A stretch of 64,000 bases of DNA from Prorocentrum cordatum (Eukaryota; Sar; Dinophyceae; Prorocentrales; Prorocentraceae), in the NCBI GenBank assembly GCA_963575745.1, contig CAUYUJ010014615.1, positions 2,010,549 through 2,074,548 of the forward strand, in the 5' to 3' direction. Of the stretch, positions 1 to 10,574 are shown one piece after another (position 1 is the first letter of the stretch; each line of letters starts with the position of its first letter). Under the pieces are notes generated by a model. The model made no database searches and had not been told where the DNA came from. It saw only the letters and a list, made by a program, of their open reading frames with translations. Made by a program: the position numbers and the translations under genes.

Positions 1-324
1 TTGTTTTTGGGACACGCAATTTTGACATCCGTACGAAGCCGTAGGAATTTTGAAGGAGTTCGGCATGCGCGCGCGACGACGCGCGCGTGTGCACTTTGTT
101 TCGTGTTTGATTGAAAACTGATGATGTTTGATAAACGAGCGCGCGCGCATAGCATTTGTTGCGGAGGATGGGGGGGTCCATACAGGTTGGGCTGGGATGG
201 TACGAATTCATATTTCGGATGGACGATGGGGCAGACTCGTATGTAAATTGACCATCCCCAGGGGGTCGAGAAGTCCAGCCTCGGGAGGGTGGTGGATCCT
301 ATTCCATTTTGGAACATGACAATC
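1..324. other. Left edge, no gene seen
   Basis: Unique-looking sequence with a short CG alternation near 65-90 and 135-150. No open frame looks like coding, and no RNA gene or repeat is recognised. Confidence 0.5.
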
Positions 325-640
325 CGTGTGGACTGCAACGAGACGGCGACGGCGACCACGGAGCCGCCAGACCACCACCACGCATGTCCAGTCGACGAGC
401 GCCGACAAGGCGGCGACGAAGCGGCGACGGGGCGGCGGGCGGCGACGGCAATCACGGAGCCACCAGACCGCCACGAAGGCCCAGACGACGGGCGGCGACG
501 ATGCGGCGACGAGGCGGCGACGGGGCGGCGATGGCGACCTCGGAGCCACCAGACCGCCACGCAGGCCCAGACGACGGGCGGCGACGAGTCGGCGACGGCG
601 ACCAAGTAGCCGCCAGACCGCCACGCAGGCCCAGTTCCTT
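325..640. repeat. Degenerate GC-rich minisatellite
   Basis: A block containing GAGCCACCAGACCGCCACG and a following GGCCCAGACGACGGGCGGC recurs at about 457 and 543 (86-base spacing). A shortened third copy lies near 607 and a weaker one near 361. The spacer is built from GGCGAC hexamers. Long open frames on both strands here are products of the repeat and should not be read as genes. Confidence 0.75.
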
Positions 641-929
641 ACGACAAACAAGAAGCCCCAAGGGCAAACAATGTTTGGGGAACTTCTTGAATCCTGTATG
701 TGAACCCGATACGCAGAGAGGGCAGAACATTTTCTGGAAGGAGTCGGGGGTGAGAGGCGATCAGTACTAATCATGTGTATTTGGAGAGGGGGAGGGTGGA
801 GCGAGGCGCGAGGAGAGAGTGAGGAGTCAGGAGTGAGGAGTCAGGAGGAGGCGAAGGAGGCGGCGGAGCAGGAGAGGGAGGTTCGACGGCTTCTGGTGCT
901 TCCTTCGAGGGCCTCTGGAGCACGGGTAG

Positions 930-1327
930 AGGAAGGAGGAGGAGGAGGAGGAGGAGGAGGAGGAGGAGGAGCAGAAGGCAGAAGAACAGGAGGGGGAGGG
1001 CATTTCTCGGTGCTAAAGCCCTTCTCCCCATGCTCCTCCTCTCCTCCTGGTCCTGCCCCCCCTCCACCGCGAGGGATCCAGCGTCCCGCTGCCAGAGGGC
1101 CAGACCCCGGGGAGGCAACGGCCATGCTGACCGCCGAGGGAGCTGTTAGACTGTCCACTGCCAGACCTCCTCCTCCTCCTCCTCCTCCTCCTCCTCATGT
1201 CCTCCTTCCTCCTCCTCCTCCTCCTCCTCCTCCTCCCTTCTTCCTCCTCCTCCTCCTCCTCCTCCTCCTCCTCCCTCCTCCTCCCTCCTCTCTCCTCCTC
1301 CTCCCTCCCTCCTTCTGCTCCTCCCTC
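930..1327. repeat. GGA/TCC microsatellites
   Basis: A pure (GGA)n run lies at about 934-969 and an interrupted (TCC)n run at about 1167-1327. Both strands therefore have long open frames of poly-Gly/Glu/Arg or poly-Pro/Ser/Leu, which are artefacts. This is one of about 18 GGA/TCC loci in the window. Confidence 0.9.
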
Positions 1328-2398
1328 CTCCTCGCGCCCCGAGAGACAGGGGAGCTCCGGGAGACGCTCGCGGCCGAAAAGCACGCCGAACATCCGCCGG
1401 GGACCGGCGGGCGACGCGGGCGAGACGCGAGCGAGGCTTCGGGGCACAGACCCCGCAGACGGTCGGCCGCCCCGTCGGCCCGGGGGCGAACGGGCCGGAA
1501 AGGGCAGGGGGAAGCCTGCACATCCTTTGCGCAGACGAGGCATGGCCGCGAGAGCGCGGGCCGAGAGCACGGGCCCCCTCGCCGACGGCCCAGGGACCCA
1601 GGGGGGGTGCCGAGAAGGAAGGGCATCCCGAGGTGGAGGGCCCCAGACACGCAGAGCACAAGTGTACCCCTCCAAGGCTCGGGCTGTTTTTAGCCCTCAT
1701 GCCAGCTGTAATTGAGCGGGCAAAGACACGTACGCCGTCCGCGGTCCCGCGTGCACGAATGAGCGCGTTCAAACGCAGGCCAGCGGAAGCTGACCGCGTA
1801 CGTTCACTTAGGTTGCTGGTCTCTGAGTAATCTCCCTATGTCCGCTGTGCAACCAAAGAGGATGACGAGTCGAGTGCTGGCGGCAACCCCTGGGGCGGAG
1901 CGGGGAGGAGGGCGCTGCCAGGCTGTCCCGGCTCATCGTCATCTTGTCGAGCTCCTTCTTGACCTCCCAGCTCTCCCCGCCCCGCTCTCCCCGCCCGCCC
2001 CTTGCCGACGGCACTGACGCCCGCGGGCGTGCCAAGGTCGAGGCCTCGTCGCCCTCGACCGCCCCGCCCACCCCTCCCTCCGCCCTGTGGCAAGGGCGGA
2101 GAGCTGCTCTTGTTAGTGATGAGGAGGGGGAGTGGGTAGACGAGCGCGTTCCACTACTCGCAAAGTAACTACTCGCAAACGGCCTGGCTACGCCACGGGG
2201 GGGTCACGATCGACTACATCGAGAAGACACGTTTTTTGTTCGGACGTTTGCGAGTAGGCAATTTGCGAGTAGCGGGACGCACTCGGCGAGTGGTGGGGGG
2301 GGGAGGGCAACGACGACGAGTACGAGTGCACGTCAGGAGAAACGGGGGAGGCGGTTGCCAGCGACAACTCCATCCACCTCCTCTAAATATTCCTCCTC

Positions 2399-2400
<2 letters not shown>
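1328..2400. other. No supported gene
   Basis: GC-rich sequence with open frames on both strands, but none has the composition or motifs of a real protein. A short direct repeat, CTACTCGCAAA, occurs twice at about 2154-2178. Confidence 0.4.
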
Positions 2401-2444
<44 letters not shown>

Positions 2445-2465
2445 TCCTCCTCCTCCTCCTCCTCT
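2401..2465. repeat. (CTG)n followed by (TCC)n
   Basis: About 14 CTG/GCT units run directly into about 8 TCC units. The shared CT phase suggests one tract arose by slippage from the other. Confidence 0.9.
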
Positions 2466-2797
2466 GACTACCCACCAGACCACCTCAACCCAACCCGAAG
2501 ACCGGAATTTCGGGTTGGGGGGGGGGGACGGGCGTCATATGTTTTTTGTTCTCAATGTTTCCCGACCCCCCACACTGGAAATCGAAGGCAAATCGGGGCC
2601 TTCGGATTGGGTTGGGGTGATTTAGTGGGCGGTGATCCTCCTCCTCCTCCTCCTCCTCCTCCTCCATCCTTTTCCCTCTGAATAACTATCCTCCCTGTCG
2701 CACCCCCAGACGTGTCGGTAGGGCGGGACGAGCGTTTGGCCCGAGGTATCCTCACCACTTGTGCTCCTGAAACTTCAAGCTTGCAACAGTTTCGCGG

Positions 2798-3260
2798 ATG
2801 GAGGACGGGCCGTTTTCAACACGTGGTTCTCGCTCCATCCCCGCGCACACTCGCCATAAAAGTTTGCAACCATTTCAAGGATGGAAGGCGGGTCGTTTTC
2901 AAATGGGGTTATCGCCTAAGCGCCGCGTGCATTCGACTCAACAATTTGCGACATATTCACACATGGCGGGCGGGCCCTTTTCAAAATGTGGCTCTCGCCT
3001 TAGCGCCGCGCGCGTTTGTTTAAAACGTGCGCGACAGTTCCACACACGGAGGACTGCCCCTTTTCCACACGCAACTCTCGCCTCTGCGCCGCGCACATTC
3101 GTTGCAAACGATTGCAATAGTCTCACGGATGGACGGCGGGCCGTTTTCGAGATGAGGCTATGGCCTCAGCGCCGCGCACATTCGTTCAACACGTTTGCAA
3201 CAGTTTGAAGGATGGACGGCGGCTCCTTTTCAAGATGTGGCTCTGGCCTTAGCGCCGTGC
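2798..3260 (+). repeat. 83-base minisatellite in composite copy 1
   Basis: Each unit carries GTTTTCAA, then TGGCTCTCGCCTTAGCGCCG, then CACATTCGTT and a CAACAGTTT-type end. Five to six diverged units are visible. The same unit occurs in the other three copies of the composite repeat. Short open frames here are repeat translations. Confidence 0.75.
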
Positions 3261-3704
3261 ACGTTCATCTTAAAACATTGCAGCTGTGCTGCGGATTCGC
3301 GTGGTTGAAATTCCAAAAAACAATGTTCTGCAACTGTTTAGAGTTGACAAGGCGCAGCAGCCATCTTGAACCGCACTGTTGAAATTCCAGGCTGCGTTCT
3401 GACACCGTTTAATGATTCAAGGCGCAAGAATCACGTTTATCGACAAGGTTGAAGTCCCAGGAACTGAATTTCAGCACGATTGGTGATTCTCAAACGGTGG
3501 TTTTCGAACGGGCCCCCGTTCCGCAGCGGAAAATTCGCCGGCCCAACGGGCCAGGGCGTGCTAAGATCTCCGGTAACTGGTTAACAGTATTAACAGTATT
3601 TCTAGTTCGCGCGCGCGGGGCGGCCCCTGGGGGTCCCCCGGCGAAAAGTACCCCGACCAACGCCCGGTCGCCGCCCGACCGCCGCCCGACCAAGTCTACT
3701 CAGA

Positions 3705-4345
3705 GATGGTTTTCCTTCTGGGTGCGGCCTCTCAGGCTCCCCAGAGCGCGCTCAGAGTGCCCCAAGAGGCCCCCGAGACGCCCAAAGAGCGCTCCAAGAC
3801 GCCGAAGATGACCCCAAGACGGCCCAAAAGGCCCCCAAGACAGCCCAAGAGGCCTCCAAGACGCCCCAAGAGCCTTCCAAGAGGCCTCCGAAGAGAGCCC
3901 CAAGAGGCCAAAATCGTTGATTTTCATTGGTTTTTTTCGATGTTTTTTGTGTTCTGGCTTTTTCGGCTTCCGGACGCTCCAAGACGGCCCAAGAGGCCCC
4001 CAAGACCGCTCCAAGACGGCCCACGAAGCTCCCAAGACGGCGCCGAAACGACCCAAGAGAGCCCTCAAGACGGCCCAAGTGCCGCCCAAGACGGACCAAG
4101 AGGCCCCAAGACGGGCCCAAGAGGGACTCAGGAGGGATACCGAGAACTCAAAAATGGAGCCCTCCGTCCCAGAAGGCGCCCAGGAGGTCCCAAAGAGGCC
4201 CCAAGAGGCCTCCAAGAGGCCCCAAGATGTCGCCAAGAGGCCCCAGGAGACTCCCAGGAGGCCCAAAAGAAGCCCCAGAAGGCTTCAAACATGTCTCCCA
4301 GGCGCCCCCGAACGGCCTCTCAACAGACCCCAAGAGGCCCCCCAA
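3705..4345. repeat. Short-period repeat of CCAAGAGGCCC type
   Basis: Dozens of degenerate 11-15 base units (CCCAAGACGGCC, CCAAGAGGCC) fill about 640 bases, interrupted near 3905-3970 by an AT-rich segment. Translation gives Pro/Arg/Lys-rich repeats on plus and Leu-Gly-Ser-Trp-rich repeats on minus in several frames at once. That is how non-coding repeats behave. Confidence 0.75.
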
Positions 4346-4625
4346 AGAAGCATCTTGACGACGACTCTATTTCGCCCCATCGAGAGACGACCCCAGGGAA
4401 CTGCTTCACCATCAAAACTCCCCACGCAACGCGTCCGAACGACACCCGCCCCCAAGAGCGCAACATGGGCAACGAACACACAGACAAAAACCAGCGATGC
4501 CATATCACGGGCCGGCGAAATGAGCGAAGCGATTCAATAATTATAAGGACCTGTGAAGAAGGACCGTGGGGGGAGGGTGAATGCCAACATCATTGATGCG
4601 TCATGGGTTTGCACTGGTCCTCCTC

Positions 4626-5340
4626 CTCGTCGTCCTCTTCCACTCCTCTTGAGGGTACCGAAGTCCGTTCACTCGCAGGATCGCCTGCCCTCGTGGGAGC
4701 GGCAATCCATCCCGAATTCTGCCAGCCGTCTGGGCACAGGTTGTTCAGGGAGCTTCCTTTTCCATCCCCCTTCTTTACCTTCGGACTCTTCTTCACCTTC
4801 GGAAGCAATATTATCACTGCTGACGCCAGTCCCCTCCTCCCAGTTCGCGGGGGGCAGCGACTAATCGGCGCCAAGCACAGGGGGGCAATGCTTTGATCGT
4901 CGGGTGGCTGTAAGTGCGGTAAGAGCGCTCATCTTACATAATCTTAGTTAAGCCATAGAACGTACATTTGCGGATCGCGCATCTCATGTGCATATGCAAC
5001 ACTTATGGTGTTTGTAAGTGTAGATGTAAGTAGTATACTAAGTTAGATATCTCTGCTAAGCCGATGGGGGTGAACATATTCGTGTTTGTGTTAGTCATTT
5101 GCGTTTTTTCATCATTTTTAACTGTTTTTGAAATCCCTTGGGTTTCCGTTGTTGTTGTTCAGTTGTTCAGGACCGAGGCGCAGCAGGTACTTGCTGCACC
5201 TCGCGGCCGCGGCGCTGCGAGCGGCCCCGCATGCCCGCGGGGAGGGGGGAGGGAAGGAGGAACATGTTTATCCATGTGTCTTCGGCCCTCCCTCATCCCC
5301 CTTTCCTTCGGCGGCGCACCGCCTTCTCCTCCGTCGCCTC
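4626..5340. other. No supported gene
   Basis: Mixed-composition sequence, with AT-richer DNA at 4900-5160 than anywhere else in the first 10 kb. No gene, RNA or repeat unit is recognised. Confidence 0.4.
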
Positions 5341-5349
5341 GTCCTCCGT

Positions 5350-5572
5350 CGGCGGTGAACCGCCTTCTCTCCCCCCCCGCCCCATGGCGGCAATCCGCCT
5401 TCTCCCCCTCCGTGGCGGCAAACCGCCCACCCCTTCTGGCGGCAAACCGCCTTCTCCTCCTCTGGCGGCAAACCGCCTTCTCCTCCTAATGGCGGCAAGC
5501 CGCCTTCCCCCACCCGCCCTATCGGCGGCCTGCTTCGCCGCCTCCCTCCACCCCCTCGGCGGCAAGCCGCCC
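5350..5572. repeat. Cluster of GGCGG-loop-CCGCC hairpin motifs
   Basis: At least seven copies of GGCGGCAAACCGCC or close variants lie at about 5351, 5386, 5414, 5438, 5464, 5491 and 5558, spaced 25-65 bases. Each is a 5-base inverted repeat (GGCGG/CCGCC) around a 4-5 base loop, often followed by TTCTCC. The same motif class recurs in the spacers of the downstream gene cluster. Confidence 0.8.
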
Positions 5573-5689
5573 GCCCCCCTCCTCCCTCCCCTCCCTGGCT
5601 TCTCCTTCACTTCACCCTCCCCCATGGCTCTCTTCTTCCCCCCCGCGCACCCCCTTCGGCGCCCCCTCCCCCATCCCCCCTTCGACGCC

Positions 5690-5891
5690 CTCTCCCCCCC
5701 CCCCCCCCCCACTCCCCCCCCCCCCCTCCCCCTCGCCCAGGAGGAGGGGGAAGAGGAGGGGGAGGAGGAAGATGAGGAGGAGGAGGAGGGAGGAGGAGGA
5801 GGAGGAGGAGGAGGAGGAGGAGGAGGGGGAGGAGGGAGGAGGAGGAGGAGGAGGAGGAGGAGGAGGAGGAGGAGGAGGAGGAGGAGGAGGA

Positions 5892-5925
<34 letters not shown>

Positions 5926-6016
5926 AGGAGGAGGAGGAGGAGGAGGAGGAGGAGGAGGAGGAGGAGGAGGAGGAGGAGGGAGAGGAGGAGGAGGATGAGG
6001 ATGAGGAGGAGGAGCA
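5690..6016. repeat. C-run and long (GGA)n tract
   Basis: Interrupted C homopolymers (5693-5735) run into about 275 bases of (GGA/GAG)n. The plus strand is nearly pure purine. All open frames here are homopolymer translations. Confidence 0.95.
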
Positions 6017-6160
6017 GGAACATCAGGAGTAGGATATGTCCGTCGCACGCGCATTGGCTCGAGCCGTTTTTGGCGAGCCCTCCTCCGAGGGCTTCGGGCG
6101 GCGTGCGCGCGCGGGGGGTCGCGCACTCCGCTCGGCGCGCGGTCGCGCCGCATCGCTGCC

Positions 6161-8250
6161 ATGGAGGGCATCCTTCGAGGCCGTCTGGAGGAGGCGCGGG
6201 CGGCGTTCGTAGCGCGCGGCAGTGCTTCGGAGCACCTTGCTGCCTGCATCCAGGCGGCGACGTCCCAGCGCTGGTCGCAGCTCCAGAGTGCGCAGTTTGC
6301 TGCTTTGGGCGGCGGCGTGGGGTGGGCGCAGTCCGAGCTGGGAGACTTCTTGCAGGCTCTGTCGTCGGGCAGCCTGCAGGGGAGGAAGCTCCAGAACTAT
6401 GAGGGGTTCGTTGAATTTCTGACGCCTCAGTTGTGGGAGTTCGTGCTCTCGCCGCATTCGGGCTTCACTGCCAAGATGGCGGCGTTCTCAGAGCACCTCG
6501 GGGCGCTTGGCTTGAGGCATCCGAGCTGCCCGACGGCCGCCAATATGGCAGCATTCTTGTTGCTGGTGTGCAAGCAGACAGGCGTGGGGACGGGCGAGAT
6601 CACGAGGGAGCTGTTGCAGTCATATCTGGCCACAGTGAAATCCTCGTTCAAGAATCTCGTGGCGACGATGCCGCCGCCCAGGGATGGCATCCAGGCTCTC
6701 CCCATCACGCCTGGGGGGCTCCAGTCTCAGTGCCCCATCACGTGCGTCGACGCCTTCCCGCCAGGTGTTGGAGCGACGGCGCCGCAGATAAATCCCGTCG
6801 AGATGGTGACGATTGCGAAGCTGATTAATCTCCGCGCAGGGAAGAAGAGCGGCCACCTCGCGCTGCCCGCGCCTGCGCCCGCCCGCGGCGGGCTGCAGCC
6901 ATCCCACGGCCCAGGCGGCGGCTCTCCTCAGCAGCACCTCCCCATCGCGGCGGCCGATTCGTTCTCTGGGCGCTGGCCGACGGCTCCACGGGGAATAACA
7001 GAACGCATTCCCCCGCGGGACACCTGGTATTGGGTCGAGGGGTGGGTTCCTGGATCGGCGCGGGGTACGTTTCTGGATGCCTGGATGGAGGGCGTGTTGT
7101 GAAATATGCCCCCCCCTAGGGGGATGGGGGGGGGGAATATTTTCGTTCGGCGGTGATCCGCGTTCTGATCCGCCTGATTTCAGGTGGGGCTTTCGCGCAG
7201 CGGCGGCCGCTGGCCCAACCCAGCCATCCAGCTGATCGACCGCTCGCAGACGCAGCAGCCGCAGGAGCCGTTGCAAGAACGCGCAGGTTCGAACCACCAG
7301 CTTTCGATGGCGGCGGGGAGTTCGGATGCGCCGTCGACGCAGCAGCTGGCGGCACAAGATGGCGGCAAACCCGCCGACTGTCAGCCGTCATTGAGCACCG
7401 CCGCCGCCCAGACGGCCTCGATCAGCAAGAGACGCGCGCCGAAGAAGCAGAAGAAGCATGAGCTGCCGATCGAGCTCGACTCCGACTCCGACTTCGACGT
7501 CGTCGCCGCGACGCCGCCGCCCAAGGCTGAGAAGGTCGGCATCGCCGCAGGCTCTCTGAGGAAGACCCCGACGGAGGCGGCTCTGGCCATGGTCGCGGCC
7601 ATGGATAAGAGGACGAAGGCGGTCAAGACGAAAAAGAACGCCGAGGCGGTGAAGGCCCCCACGCCTGCCACGGGCAATGCTGCTAAGAAGACGACGCCGC
7701 CTGGCAAGGACAACGCGGCAAAGAAGACGACGCCGCCTGCCACGGGCAACGTGGCTAGGAAGAGGACGCCGCTCCCCACGGGCAAGAAGACGGACGGCGC
7801 GGCTGAGAAGGACAAGAAGCGCAAGTGGGCGAAGCCGAGGTGGGAGATGCAGACCACGCGCAACTTGACGAGCGGGTTTGAACCTCCCACCGATGAGGCG
7901 TCGGGCGCGTGCGGCGATTCCCAGCAGCCCCGCTGGGGTCGCAGTTTGCGCGCCCGCCGCCTTTCAGGCGACTGTTCATCGTTGCTCCGCCCCCCAGGTG
8001 CAGTTCCGCAGCGGCAGGATCGGCGCCCCCGGCAGCAACGTCAGCCTGAAGTACATCGCGGGCGACGAGGCCGACAAGGCCAGATTCTCACCGACGCCCT
8101 CCTCCGCGCTCTCTTCATTTTCGCCCCTGCCTCGACGCCCCCTCCAGCCCCTGCTGTCTCGTTGCGCCCGATCGCTCCGAGGCCAGGGCCATCGCGGAGG
8201 CGGAGGAGCTGGTCAAGAAGGAGCTCGCCGCCAAGGCGCGCGGCGAGTAA
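6161..8250 (+). CDS. Four-exon gene A, unknown function
   Basis: The start is the ATG at 6161 (context CATCGCTGCCATGG, like genes B and C). Exon 1 encodes a helical N-terminal region of about 200 residues, with an FVEFLTPQLWEF-like segment, then a Pro/Gly-rich part. It runs to somewhere within about 6950-7046. Exon 2 starts at 7184 after TTTCAG. It carries a Gln-rich part, an acidic DSDSDFD stretch and Lys-rich repeats (NAAKKTTPP), and ends best at 7879 before a GA donor. Exon 3 is 7998-8078, ending at a GC donor. Exon 4 is 8182-8250, ending in TAA. The boundaries of exons 2-4 keep frame and join RIGAPGSNVSLKYIAGDEAD to a helical C-terminus. No known domain is recognised. The basic repeats suggest nuclear localisation, which is inference. 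It is the first of four same-strand genes. Confidence 0.6.
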
Positions 8251-8289
8251 TTCGCGCTACGACTCTTCAACTCTCCAGGCCAACGGGGC

Positions 8290-8450
8290 GGCCTCGGGGG
8301 AACAAAAAGGTCGTGGCGGATATGCCGCCTCGTGGCGGATATGCCGCCTTGTAGCTCAGCCTTTTCACCTTCCAACTCGTGGCGGATATGCCGCCCCCGC
8401 CCCACCCCTTTGCGCTCCTCGCCCTTCAGGCGGACATGCCGCCGCCCCCC
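8290..8450. repeat. GGCGGATATGCCGCC hairpin cluster after gene A
   Basis: Three copies of GTGGCGGATATGCCGCC (about 8315, 8332, 8381) and one GGCGGACATGCCGCC (8429) lie just downstream of gene A's stop. The arms are GGCGG/CCGCC with ATATG or ACATG in the loop. Confidence 0.85.
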
Positions 8451-9054
8451 TCCCCTACTCGGCCCACTCCGCGCCCCCGCGCCACGTCCCTGCGCACCCG
8501 TCTCCGCTGTCAGGCACGGGATCCCACGCCAACTAACGTCGGGGAGACGCCCACTGCTCGAACGGCGAAGGCGTTCACCCACAATGGCCTGGGCGCGCGC
8601 GAAGGTACTGACGTTGCCACCGCCCTTTTAACGACGAAAACAAGTGAACCAAGACCTGCACATTCAAAGGGACGTCGGTTCACATATATTTCTGCTGCCC
8701 AGTGCCACCCTCGCTCTGCCAGAACCCCCCCCCCACCCCCCACCCCCCCCCTCCCCCCCCCCCCCACCCGAGAGACCCCGTCGCAAGAACCAGCGGGGCC
8801 CTTCTGAGAGGCTCCCGAGGGCTCGAGGAGCTCCAAGACTTCAATGGGTCCATGGGCAACCCCCTCCCCCTCCTCCCGAAGTCTCGCTTCCGCGTCCGAT
8901 TCCATTTCGGTTCAAGCCCGCGGCCCGCGGGTGCCCGCGAGCTCGCGCGGGGTCGGCCCCCCCTTTCGCGCCGACGCGGGGGCTGGGGCCCGCGCGCCGA
9001 GGCTGCGCCGCAGCCACCGCGTCGCGCTCGGCGCCTCGCACTGCGGCCGCGGCC
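8451..9054. other. Spacer between genes A and B
   Basis: Includes an interrupted poly-C tract at about 8726-8768 and CG-rich sequence. GGTTCAAG at about 8910 could be a trans-splice acceptor for gene B. No independent gene is supported. Confidence 0.4.
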
Positions 9055-10068
9055 ATGGCAGACAGCGGCAGCGCGTTCGACGCGTTGGAGGCAGCTGCGT
9101 CGCCAAAACAAGTGGCCCCGCGTGCGGTAGCCAGGGGCGCGCGCATCGCGCGCGAAACTGGCTGGCCGCTCTCGGTCGAACTGTTTTGGCGATTCGGCGC
9201 AGGAGATGTTCGGGCCAGCGATGCAGTTGCTCTCCGACCTTGCGGGCGTGGACAACAACGCAGGGGATCGGTCTTCCTCCGCCAGCGGCAGTCCGCCAGC
9301 CAGCGCGCCCACGTTGGCGGCGCAGCCAGCGCGATCGCGCAGCCCGCGGGCACCGAAGACGCCGCCGCGCAGGCGGGGGCCGACGTCGCCGCCGCGGGAC
9401 CCGCGGCAGCGGCCTTTCCGCGCCACCCCGCCCTCAGCTCTCGTGCAGGAGCTCGCGACGCACATGCGCCCGAGGCGGTGGAGGCGCCTCCCAACGCGGT
9501 GGAGGCGTTCAGGACGCAGCTGCGAGCATGGCTGAGCGACCCCGCTGGGAATCCCATCGACTGGCGGTCGGAGAACGTGCTCGCCGTGCTCAAGGAGTAC
9601 CAGATGAAGTACGAGTACAAGAAGTTCCGCGACCGCGGCCCGCCTGGCCCCGCCATGGGCGGGCCGCAGACGTGGCAGGGCCAAGCGTGGCGCGCCAATG
9701 CGATGCGCTGGGGGAACCGAGGCGGCGCAAAGCGCGAGATGCATGCGAAGCTACACGGCAGCAAGGCAGCGCCGCGGGTGCGCGAGGCGCACGCCCCCAG
9801 GCCTCAGCTGACTCCGCGGGGGCCCAAGGCGCCGAACTTGCCCAAGGCGCAGCCTCAGCAGGCGCCGTGGAGGGCCACTGGCAAGATGGGGCCGCCGCCG
9901 CCGAAGACAAGCATGGGGCCGCCGAAGACCATGCAGCCGCCATCAGGGGAGACCAGCACGGTGCAGCCGAGGGCAAGGAGTCGGCTGCAGCCGACAAGCA
10001 ATATGGCACCACCGCCAGCGAAGCCGATGCCGACGCCCGCCGCGAACCGCCCAAATGTCTTCTTGTAG
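9055..10068 (+). CDS. Gene B, Arg/Ser-Pro-rich then Pro/Lys-rich protein
   Basis: The ATG at 9055 (GCGGCCATGG) opens a 19-codon exon, MADSGSAFDALEAAASPKQ. A GT-AG intron (9112-9202) then leads in phase 0 to an exon beginning EMFGPAMQLLSDLAG and continuing into an RSRSPRAP / PRDPRQRPFR basic region. Between about 9400 and 9480 the coding frame changes by one. Downstream coding reads FRTQLRAWLSDPAGNPIDW, a charged KYEYKKFRDRG segment, and a Pro-rich tail ending NRPNVFL and TAG at 10068. The frame change has no convincing intron, so it may be a frameshift. No known domain. RNA-related function is only a guess from the RS-like stretch. Confidence 0.5.
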   Translation: MADSGSAFDALEAAASPKQVAPRAVARGARIARETGWPLSVELFWRFGAGDVRASDAVALRPCGRGQQRRGSVFLRQRQSASQRAHVGGAASAIAQPAGTEDAAAQAGADVAAAGPAAAAFPRHPALSSRAGARDAHAPEAVEAPPNAVEAFRTQLRAWLSDPAGNPIDWRSENVLAVLKEYQMKYEYKKFRDRGPPGPAMGGPQTWQGQAWRANAMRWGNRGGAKREMHAKLHGSKAAPRVREAHAPRPQLTPRGPKAPNLPKAQPQQAPWRATGKMGPPPPKTSMGPPKTMQPPSGETSTVQPRARSRLQPTSNMAPPPAKPMPTPAANRPNVFL

Positions 10069-10199
10069 GGTGATCGTGTGGACCTGCAGGCGGGCTGAGG
10101 TGCATAGCTTCCGTAATTCGAGCGCGGATAGCTGACGCGCCGCCTCTCCCCGCCTCGTCTCATCTCATCTCTCCTCCCCTCTCTTCGTTGCCGATCTAT

Positions 10200-10420
10200 C
10201 TCATTGGCGGACGCGCCGCCTCTCCCCGCCTGGCGGACAACCGCCGTGCAGATGAGCATCGGCGCATCGGGTTTGTTCTATGCGGTTGGAAAAAAACACA
10301 CACACACACCAGTCCTTCCCTGAGCCATCCATTGGCGGCTAAACCGCCGCGAGGCCTCCCTTGGCGGCCACGCCGCCCTAAGCCCTCCATTGGCGGCTAA
10401 ACCGCCGCCGCCGCCGCCGG
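10200..10420. repeat. Hairpin motif cluster between genes B and C
   Basis: TTGGCGGACGCGCCGCC (about 10203), TGGCGGACAACCGCC (10230), TTGGCGGCTAAACCGCC (10332 and 10392) and TTGGCGGCCACGCCGCC (10359). All have GGCGG/CCGCC arms. A short (AC)n lies at 10295-10308. Confidence 0.8.
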
Positions 10421-10499
10421 CTGTCATTCCGAAATTTGCGATGCCACCGCGCCTCTCACACAGGTATGTTTTTGTTGTTGGGGCGCTGTATCGGCCCGA

Positions 10500-10516
10500 A
10501 TCTAAGCGCGCACAGG
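10500..10516 (+). promoter_or_regulatory. Candidate trans-splice acceptor before gene C
   Basis: A T-rich stretch (TATGTTTTTGTTGTTGG, about 10464-10480) is followed by CGCACAG at 10508-10514, with no AG in between closer than 10500. It lies about 60 bases upstream of gene C's ATG. Dinoflagellate mRNAs receive a spliced leader at such AG sites; use of this one is inferred. Confidence 0.3.
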
Positions 10517-10574
10517 CTCGCGGCCCAGCGGCTTCTGTGCTAGCCGCGGCTCGCGGCTCGGCGGCGTCGCTGCC

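Larger units (their letters stand above)
2636..4625 (+). repeat. TCC-flanked composite repeat, copy 1 (interrupted)
   Basis: This is one of four copies of a dispersed repeat in the window. Order: (TCC)n at 2636-2664; a head containing CTCCCTGTCGCACCC and a GGGCG...GTTTGGCCC segment; an array of about 83-base units (2798-3260); a tail. The conserved tail end (GGACCTGTGAAGAAGG, then GCACTGGTCCTCCTCC) lies at 4548-4625. About 1 kb of unrelated sequence (roughly 3500-4540) separates it from the array, so this copy seems to carry an insertion. No coding capacity was found. Confidence 0.6.

Noticed and set aside
3700-4266. Leu-Gly-Ser-Trp repeat protein on minus
   Set aside because: The same repeat stays open in several frames on both strands, as expected of a short-period DNA repeat.
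5138-6249. Long Pro/Leu/Glu/Gly open frames on both strands
   Set aside because: They arise from C-runs, (GGA)n and hairpin repeats, with no domain and no codon character.
7280-7300. GGTTCGAACC, like a tRNA B box
   Set aside because: It lies in the clear coding frame of gene A exon 2, and no tRNA fold surrounds it.
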